Assembly (NCBI GenBank): GCA_017480485.1
Contig: JAFVAN010000038.1
Span: forward strand, 1-64,000
Direction: 5' to 3'
DNA length: 64,000 nucleotides
Origin: Ruminococcus sp.
GTDB lineage: Bacteria; Bacillota_A; Clostridia; Oscillospirales; Ruminococcaceae
Shown: one piece after another, positions 60,101 through 64,000 of the stretch
How positions within the stretch are numbered: position 1 is the first letter of the stretch
Layout of the letters: every line of letters starts with the position of its first letter
Notes under the pieces: model-generated
Seen by the model: only the letters and a program-made list of their open reading frames with translations
Databases searched by the model: none
Told to the model about the DNA's origin: nothing
Program-made: the position numbers and the translations under genes

Positions 60101-60719
60101 GCATGAATTTGTATCGGGCGTTCTTTACTCGGCTTTCGTATTTTTCCAAGTCCTTCTGTATTGAAAAAACCGAGAGAATATACTTCGGCGGATTCAGTAT
60201 GCCTCGCACGATAGCTTCACCCAGCGTCATTTCGCTTGCGACGTTTCCGTCAAACAGCTCGTCGGTCATGTCACGCTGATTGTCAAGATAGCGGATAGCC
60301 GTTGCAGACAGCCCGAGCACAGGCACTTCGGGATATGCCCGAAGCAGCTTGTTAACCCCTGCGCCCCAAAGCTCTGCACCGCAGCGGTGGAACTCATCCA
60401 AAATTATGTAGTTTGGTTTTATCTCGGCTATTTCTGCTTCGCTGACGTTCATCAACTTTGCGTAGGTATAGAACTTGACATTCTCGGGCTGATAGCCGTC
60501 GGAAGTCTCGGCGAGGTTTTCAAGCTGCGTCTGATATATGTAGCGTGAGGGCGAGAGCCAGCATATTGTTTTATCTGGATTGTCCTCACAGAGCTTAAAG
60601 CCTATGAAACTTTTGCCCGTTCCAGTGGGGTGGATCACGGCGGCTTTGCCACGCTCTGAGAGCATGGTAACGGTTGCATTATATGCGGTTTGGTTGTGGG
60701 CGTATAGGTGCATTGCCAT
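57120..60719 (-). CDS. SF2 helicase with eleven Helicase-Associated (HA) repeats
   Basis: 1199 aa from the ATG at 60719 (GGAGG 8 nt upstream). SF2 motor ~1-410: Walker A HPTGTGKS (30-37), DEFH box (IILDEFHRCG), motif III LSATAIR, motif VI QQIGRALSASK. Then eleven ~68-aa repeats of the type W..x(n)YFDEHGDLxxPxx....GxxLGxWxxxQRxxY..G.L...xxxxLxxIGx.W, each with conserved Trp and QR. HA repeats are thought to bind DNA and occur in mobile-element and defence helicases. Target unknown. Followed 60 nt later by the XRE-RmlA gene. Confidence 0.88.
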   Translation of the reverse strand: MAMHLYAHNQTAYNATVTMLSERGKAAVIHPTGTGKSFIGFKLCEDNPDKTICWLSPSRYIYQTQLENLAETSDGYQPENVKFYTYAKLMNVSEAEIAEIKPNYIILDEFHRCGAELWGAGVNKLLRAYPEVPVLGLSATAIRYLDNQRDMTDELFDGNVASEMTLGEAIVRGILNPPKYILSVFSIQKDLEKYESRVKNARYKFMRDEAQVYLDALRRSLDRAEKLDVMFGKHMDDRAGKYIVFCANREHVDDMIDKADEWFAKVDSKPHIYKAYSSDPETSKAFADFKADTSQHLKLLYCIDMLNEGVHVDDVSGVILLRPTVSPIIYKQQIGRALSASKSHNPVIFDIVNNIENLYSIDTVKEEMQTAVHYYHTHDGEGVVVNDTFELIDKVADCKSLFEELEGTLSASWDIMYEKAKAYFDEHGDLEIPKDHYTEDGFSLGTWIATQRAVYRGTASKGNNPLTQVQIDKLTAIGMRWERAANLSWERYFEAAKQYFEKHGDLLPAVTFIDENGVDVGRWVRSQRTARKNGISQYGLTEERIARLNEIGMVWDVPDYLWEEGYAAAVLYHKEHGDLDVPQSYVDSSGFKLGAWIRNQRFARKSNASSLTEDKIERLDMLGFRWGDKSEKLWNDGFQALCSYYRQHNSFKVPANYISPSGVKLQSWIGTQRAKYKKGKLTDEQIKKLESIGFDLEGFASWEDRFALAKAYYDEHGDLDMPANYAVNGVKLRSWLNKQKKKVTGDTPSKITPEQVEKLRSIGLLDESSHADKIWLKRCEMAKAYYDEHGDLRIHKDCVVDGFNLGVWVQLQKQKFKKGELSQERIELLNKIGMEWEYLSDITNARSYEVGFQHLAEFIKEHDPNKIRATTVSPDGYPLGNWVMANRAKYKRGELADEYIERFHQLGYPLDDDEKWDYLYQEVKEYFEEHGTTTLPDKYYGKSGFCLTFWLGKQRRAYAKGELTKEQMRKMDEIGYPFKPEVSHVAQANRKKWQAKYEIVKEFLDLHKGEKLAPEVEYKGIKIIEWIRQQRNFIQNGVYDDDRVELFNALGWQVVLDDLISHWDLMYAAALEYFNEHGTLQGIERGTIVDGSDLYNWIFTEKKIVNGKRDVERTPEQLEKLAKIGIVPATVDRFEKQWLTRFEELKAFIEKHKCLPMTRRAKGAENNTAVWLNSQRKKYRAGQLSDERADRLRSIGIKL

Positions 60720-60763
60720 GATCTTTCCCTCCTTTGAATAAAGCACCCCGGAAGGTGCTTTTA

Positions 60764-61009
60764 CTATTTGCTCTTAACAACTGTTAAAATAACGTCTTCA
60801 TTTGTCGTGTGTATTGTAAGGACATTGTCATTTAGCTCTATGCCCTTTATCCGGAATTTGTCGATGATAAAAGAGCTATCAATTCTATAAAATGAACCTT
60901 CGTCCTTTATTAGTCCCTTGTGACCGAGTATATACTCGGTTTGAGGTGTTTTGATTTGGGTTACATAATAATCGGTTATGTTGAGCATTCTATATTCACC
61001 AATTGACAT
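60764..61009 (-). CDS. Small hypothetical protein
   Basis: 81 aa, probably beta-rich (TDYYVTQIKTPQTEYILGHKGLIKDEGSFYRID). The start may be the ATG at 60988 (preceded by GGTGA) rather than 61009. Between the dTDP-sugar cluster and the helicase gene, same strand. Unrecognised. Confidence 0.5.
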   Translation of the reverse strand: MSIGEYRMLNITDYYVTQIKTPQTEYILGHKGLIKDEGSFYRIDSSFIIDKFRIKGIELNDNVLTIHTTNEDVILTVVKSK

Positions 61010-61049
61010 TTAATGTTATTATTCATAAATTTCAATATTTCAACATATG

Positions 61050-61871
61050 TCATGTCATTAATTTATCTATCTTACTGCTATCTCCCCAAACCGCCTTAGA
61101 ATCATAAGGTCTATCAGGGAAAGCACCATATTTCAATTTGATCTTATATCCATTCTCTTTAATAAACCGCTCAACTCTGTCAGCAAGCTTTACGGGATGT
61201 CCGGAGCAAATATTTATTATTCCCTGAACTTCTTCCTGTCCCACAGCACAAGCTACCTGCTCAGCAAAATTCTCATAGTCAATAAAATCAAATTGATTCT
61301 GTCCCATAGTAAATGGGAACTCTGTTTTGCCCTCAGCTTCGGCTGCTGTAATCTTCGAGAAAATGGAACAACCGTATTGGCTGTTACCAACTATGTAATA
61401 ACCTCTTAGCCACAAGAAATTTTTTTCATACTTCTTGCAAAGCATTTTTGTAAGCTCTCTAAGGGCATTCTTGCTGATGCCATAAGGTGTTGTCGGATTG
61501 CAAGGAGTATCTTCCTTGATACTGCCTTCAAAGAATCCAATCTCATGCATACTGCCCATAACAGAAATAGTCTTCACATCAGATTCAGCAAACTTTCTTA
61601 TAAACTCATAATGTTTTGGCAGATCTTCAATATGAGCATCAGAATAATGTACAAATCCATCTCTCCATGCCAAATGAAGCAAGACATCAGGCTTGCCAAA
61701 ATAGATAAAAGGATCATCTATCTCAAAAAGATTGCAAGCCATTCTTACCGCACGATCATCAACGTGGTCAACAGCAAAATCTGCTGCAATGACCTCATGA
61801 CCATGATCAAGTATATGCGTAACAATGCCTTGTCCTAGATATCCGTTAGCACCTGTTACAAGTATCTTCAT
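61050..61871 (-). CDS. NAD(P)-dependent epimerase/dehydratase (SDR family)
   Basis: 273-aa extended SDR: Rossmann motif TGANGYLGQG (7-16), catalytic YGISK (Tyr-x-x-x-Lys), VMGSMHEIG as Ser of the triad. It follows rmlC by 9 nt at the place where rmlD usually sits, so it probably reduces or epimerises a dTDP-4-keto-6-deoxy sugar, giving dTDP-rhamnose or a related 6-deoxyhexose. It is not a close RmlD by eye, so the final sugar is uncertain. Confidence 0.75.
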   Translation of the reverse strand: MKILVTGANGYLGQGIVTHILDHGHEVIAADFAVDHVDDRAVRMACNLFEIDDPFIYFGKPDVLLHLAWRDGFVHYSDAHIEDLPKHYEFIRKFAESDVKTISVMGSMHEIGFFEGSIKEDTPCNPTTPYGISKNALRELTKMLCKKYEKNFLWLRGYYIVGNSQYGCSIFSKITAAEAEGKTEFPFTMGQNQFDFIDYENFAEQVACAVGQEEVQGIINICSGHPVKLADRVERFIKENGYKIKLKYGAFPDRPYDSKAVWGDSSKIDKLMT

Positions 61872-61880
61872 CTTCTCACC

Positions 61881-62489
61881 TCAAAAACTGAATGTTTCTT
61901 TCAGACCAAGCCATTTTTTATCCTTATCAGAAAGATTTAAAGCTGTTCCGTCAAAAAGAGCATACCCTTCACTGTCAGCTGAGCACTTGTATTCACCAAC
62001 AACCTTCGGCCAAACGATCCCGATCTCCGGATCATTCCAAGCCAGACCACCCTCATCATTTGGATGATAAAAGTCATCGCACTTGTAGCAAAATTCTGCT
62101 ACATCAGAGAGAACAAGGAATCCATGAGCAAACCCCTTTGGAATAAGAAACTGCTTTTTGTTCTCTTCTGTCAGTTCAACGCCGTACCACTTGCCGTATG
62201 TATTGCTGCCGCTGCGGAGATCAACTGCAACATCAAAAACTCTGCCTTTGATTACACGCACAAGCTTTGTCTGCGGATACTGCTTTTGAAAATGTAGCCC
62301 TCGAAGAACGCCTTTTGTTGAGCAGCTCTGGTTGTCCTGTACAAACACTATATCTATTCCATTTTCTTTCATATCATTGGCGTTGTATGACTCATAAAAA
62401 TAGCCTCTGTTGTCACCGTGAACAGCAGGAGTTATCACACAAAGTCCTTCAATGCCGCCGACATTCTTTTCAACTGTTATTTGTCCCAT
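61881..62489 (-). CDS. rmlC: dTDP-4-dehydrorhamnose 3,5-epimerase
   Basis: Cupin enzyme converting dTDP-4-keto-6-deoxyglucose to dTDP-4-keto-rhamnose. 202 aa from the ATG at 62489, 6 nt after AGAGG and directly after the rmlB stop. Motifs: HGDNRGYFYESYN, QDNQSCSTKGVLRGLHFQ (catalytic His), VRVIKGRVFDVAVDLR, FLIPKGFAHGFLVLSD, YHPNDEGGLAWNDP. Confidence 0.95.
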   Translation of the reverse strand: MGQITVEKNVGGIEGLCVITPAVHGDNRGYFYESYNANDMKENGIDIVFVQDNQSCSTKGVLRGLHFQKQYPQTKLVRVIKGRVFDVAVDLRSGSNTYGKWYGVELTEENKKQFLIPKGFAHGFLVLSDVAEFCYKCDDFYHPNDEGGLAWNDPEIGIVWPKVVGEYKCSADSEGYALFDGTALNLSDKDKKWLGLKETFSF

Positions 62490-62490
62490 T

Positions 62491-63519
62491 TCATACCTCT
62501 GCTCTGTTTCCGTACATCTTATCATAGTAATTCTGATACTCACCGCTAATGATAGTCTCCCACCACTCACGGTTATTCAGATACCAATCTATAGTCTTTC
62601 TTATGCCGTCCTCAAACTTAGTTTCAGGTAGCCAGCCGAGCTCGTTGTGAATCTTGGTCGGGTCAATAGCGTAACGCATATCGTGGCCCTTTCTATCCTC
62701 AACGTGAACAATAAGACTTTCAGGCTTATCCAAAGCCTTGCAAATCAGCTTAACGATGTCAATATTCTTCATCTCGTTATGACCGCCAATGTTGTAAACC
62801 TCACCGACTCTACCTTTATGGATAACAAGGTCGATAGCCTTACAGTGATCCTCGACATAGAGCCAGTCTCTCACGTTCAGACCTTCTCCATAAACGGGCA
62901 ACGGCTTGTCATTCAGACAGTTGGCGATCATCAGCGGAATGAGCTTCTCCGGGAAATGGTAAGGTCCATAATTGTTTGAACAACGGCTTATCGTCACGGG
63001 CAAACCGTAAGTCCTGTGATATGCAAGTACAAGCAGATCAGCGCCAGCCTTTGAGCTTGAATACGGACTTGATGTATGTATCGGAGTCTCCTCTGTAAAG
63101 AACAGATCAGGTCTGTCAAGCGGAAGATCGCCATAGACCTCATCTGTGGAAACCTGATGATAACGCTTTATGCCGTACTTACGGCAAGCATCCATAAGAG
63201 TTTGCGTTCCAAGGATATTAGTCTGAAGGAAAATCCCCGGATCCTCAATGCTGCGGTCAACATGGGATTCCGCTGCAAAGTTAACAACTATGTCGGGGTG
63301 TTCTTCTTCAAACAGCTTGTTAACTGCCTTACGATCGCATATGTCAGCCTTGACAAATCTGAAATTCGGGTTATTCATCACAGGCTCAAGTGTGCTGAGA
63401 TTACCTGCATAAGTCAACTTGTCCAGACATATTATTCTGTAATCGGGATATTTTTTCAGCATATGAAATATGAAATTACTTCCTATAAATCCGGCTCCGC
63501 CGGTAACTATGATTGTCAT
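62491..63519 (-). CDS. rmlB: dTDP-glucose 4,6-dehydratase
   Basis: 342-aa extended SDR. NAD motif TGGAGFIGSNF (6-16), HVDRSIEDP, STDEVYGDL, catalytic YSSSKAGAD and RCSNNYGPYHFPEKLIP, all diagnostic for RmlB. Follows rmlA by 14 nt and precedes rmlC by 1 nt. Confidence 0.97.
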   Translation of the reverse strand: MTIIVTGGAGFIGSNFIFHMLKKYPDYRIICLDKLTYAGNLSTLEPVMNNPNFRFVKADICDRKAVNKLFEEEHPDIVVNFAAESHVDRSIEDPGIFLQTNILGTQTLMDACRKYGIKRYHQVSTDEVYGDLPLDRPDLFFTEETPIHTSSPYSSSKAGADLLVLAYHRTYGLPVTISRCSNNYGPYHFPEKLIPLMIANCLNDKPLPVYGEGLNVRDWLYVEDHCKAIDLVIHKGRVGEVYNIGGHNEMKNIDIVKLICKALDKPESLIVHVEDRKGHDMRYAIDPTKIHNELGWLPETKFEDGIRKTIDWYLNNREWWETIISGEYQNYYDKMYGNRAEV

Positions 63520-63533
63520 ACTAACACCTCATA

Positions 63534-64000
63534 TCAGAAAAAGTATTTGTTCTCAGCAACGTTCTTTAAATGAACACCATAAGGAGATTTGCCGTATTTT
63601 TCAGCAGACTTTAGTAATTGCTCCTTTGTGATCCACTTATTCTTATATGCGATTTCCTCCGGAGCAGAGATAACTATCCCCTGACGATTTTGAACCATCT
63701 TTACAAAATCAGTTGCTTCAACGAGACTATCCATTGTACCTGTATCAAGCCAAGCAAAACCTCTGCCAAGTGTTTCTACATCAAGCTTATCTTCATTCAG
63801 ATACATCTCATTCAGAGTTGTGATCTCCAATTCTCCACGAGTTGAAGGCTTTACCTGCTCAGCTTTCTCGCTTACTCCCGCAGGATAGAAATACAATCCT
63901 GTAATAGCATAGTTGCTCTTAGGATTTGCAGGCTTTTCCTCAACAGAAATTACCTTCTTATTTTTATCAAACTCAACTATTCCGAATCTCTCGGGGTCAT
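63534..64000 (-). CDS. rmlA: Glucose-1-phosphate thymidylyltransferase, 3' part (cut by window edge)
   Basis: Last ~155 codons of rmlA; the 5' end lies outside the window. Visible: DPERFGIVEFDKNKK, VEEKPANPKSNYAITGLYFYPAG, LEITTLNEMYL, GRGFAWLDTGTMDSL and KNKWITKEQLLKSAEKYGKSPYG, all RmlA C-terminal landmarks. First enzyme of the dTDP-sugar pathway and apparently the first of these co-directional genes. Confidence 0.95.
   Translation of the reverse strand, partial: DPERFGIVEFDKNKKVISVEEKPANPKSNYAITGLYFYPAGVSEKAEQVKPSTRGELEITTLNEMYLNEDKLDVETLGRGFAWLDTGTMDSLVEATDFVKMVQNRQGIVISAPEEIAYKNKWITKEQLLKSAEKYGKSPYGVHLKNVAENKYFF

Noticed and set aside
52000..64000. Right end of the integrative element inside the window
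   Set aside because: I found no second copy of the 45-nt tRNA-Trp 3' segment in the window, so the boundary cannot be placed. Whether the 52-64 kb genes are cargo or chromosome is undecided.

Overview
The window looks like chromosome of a Gram-positive anaerobe of the Clostridia, most like a gut Ruminococcus (Oscillospiraceae). Evidence is the nusA-ylxR-L7Ae-infB-rbfA-nrnA-truB-ribF gene order, AGGAGG-type ribosome sites, TTGACA-N17-TATAAT promoters and the clostridial accessory families. The genus is inference. The left ~45 kb is GC-rich; the right ~19 kb is visibly AT-richer and looks horizontally acquired. No rRNA or CRISPR array is seen. RNA genes are tRNA-Pro(TGG), tRNA-Leu(TAA), a 3' remnant of tRNA-Trp(CCA) and two candidate small or leader RNAs.

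Layout. (1) 0.1-11.2 kb, minus strand: a translation/RNA operon (nusA, ylxR, L7Ae-like, infB, two paralogous lipoproteins, rimP, rbfA, nrnA, truB, ribF). rimP is displaced behind infB and coupled to an inserted lipoprotein gene. (2) 11.2-30.9 kb: a housekeeping and signalling mosaic holding a P-II-like protein, a degenerate LCP-like protein, a SLOG protein, an orphan prepilin, tRNA-Pro, an unknown membrane pair, a TerD-like protein, tRNA-Leu, mnmE, a Cys-cluster protein, a sugar-sensor GGDEF protein, a two-component system and an ECF sigma with probable anti-sigma. It is interspersed with non-coding repeat families and hairpin terminators. (3) 31.0-45.0 kb, minus strand: a phosphonate operon. 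PhnW, PepM (with N-terminal cytidylyltransferase domain), a methyltransferase, a PntC/LicC-like cytidylyltransferase and Ppd form a route PEP -> phosphonopyruvate -> phosphonoacetaldehyde -> 2-aminoethylphosphonate (AEP) -> CMP-AEP. They are followed by three tandem membrane-bound alkaline-phosphatase-superfamily transferases, a small membrane protein and a YidC-TagF fusion. I infer that this installs AEP, possibly methylated, on a surface glycopolymer or lipid. (4) 45.2-~52 kb: one end of an integrative mobilizable element in tRNA-Trp, with attachment remnant, tyrosine integrase, excisionase-like protein, HU-like protein, small ORFs, CHC2 zinc-finger protein, oriT-like hairpins, MobC, MobP relaxase and an HTH protein. 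Its far end is not in the window. (5) 52-64 kb, minus strand: accessory and surface genes, namely a nucleotidyltransferase, BCCT transporter, ATP-grasp enzyme, an XRE regulator fused to an RmlA-like domain, a helicase with 11 Helicase-Associated repeats, and a dTDP-sugar cluster (rmlA partial, rmlB, rmlC, SDR epimerase/reductase).

The strongest candidate for an undescribed system is region 3: complete AEP synthesis and CMP activation co-transcribed with three duplicated LtaS/EptA-like enzymes and a membrane insertase fused to a teichoic-acid-type polymerase, with no LicD transferase. Secondary candidates are the RmlA-derived DNA-binding regulator, the promoter/terminator-bounded ~65-nt RNA of the mobile element, and an outward-facing consensus promoter at the element's integrase end.
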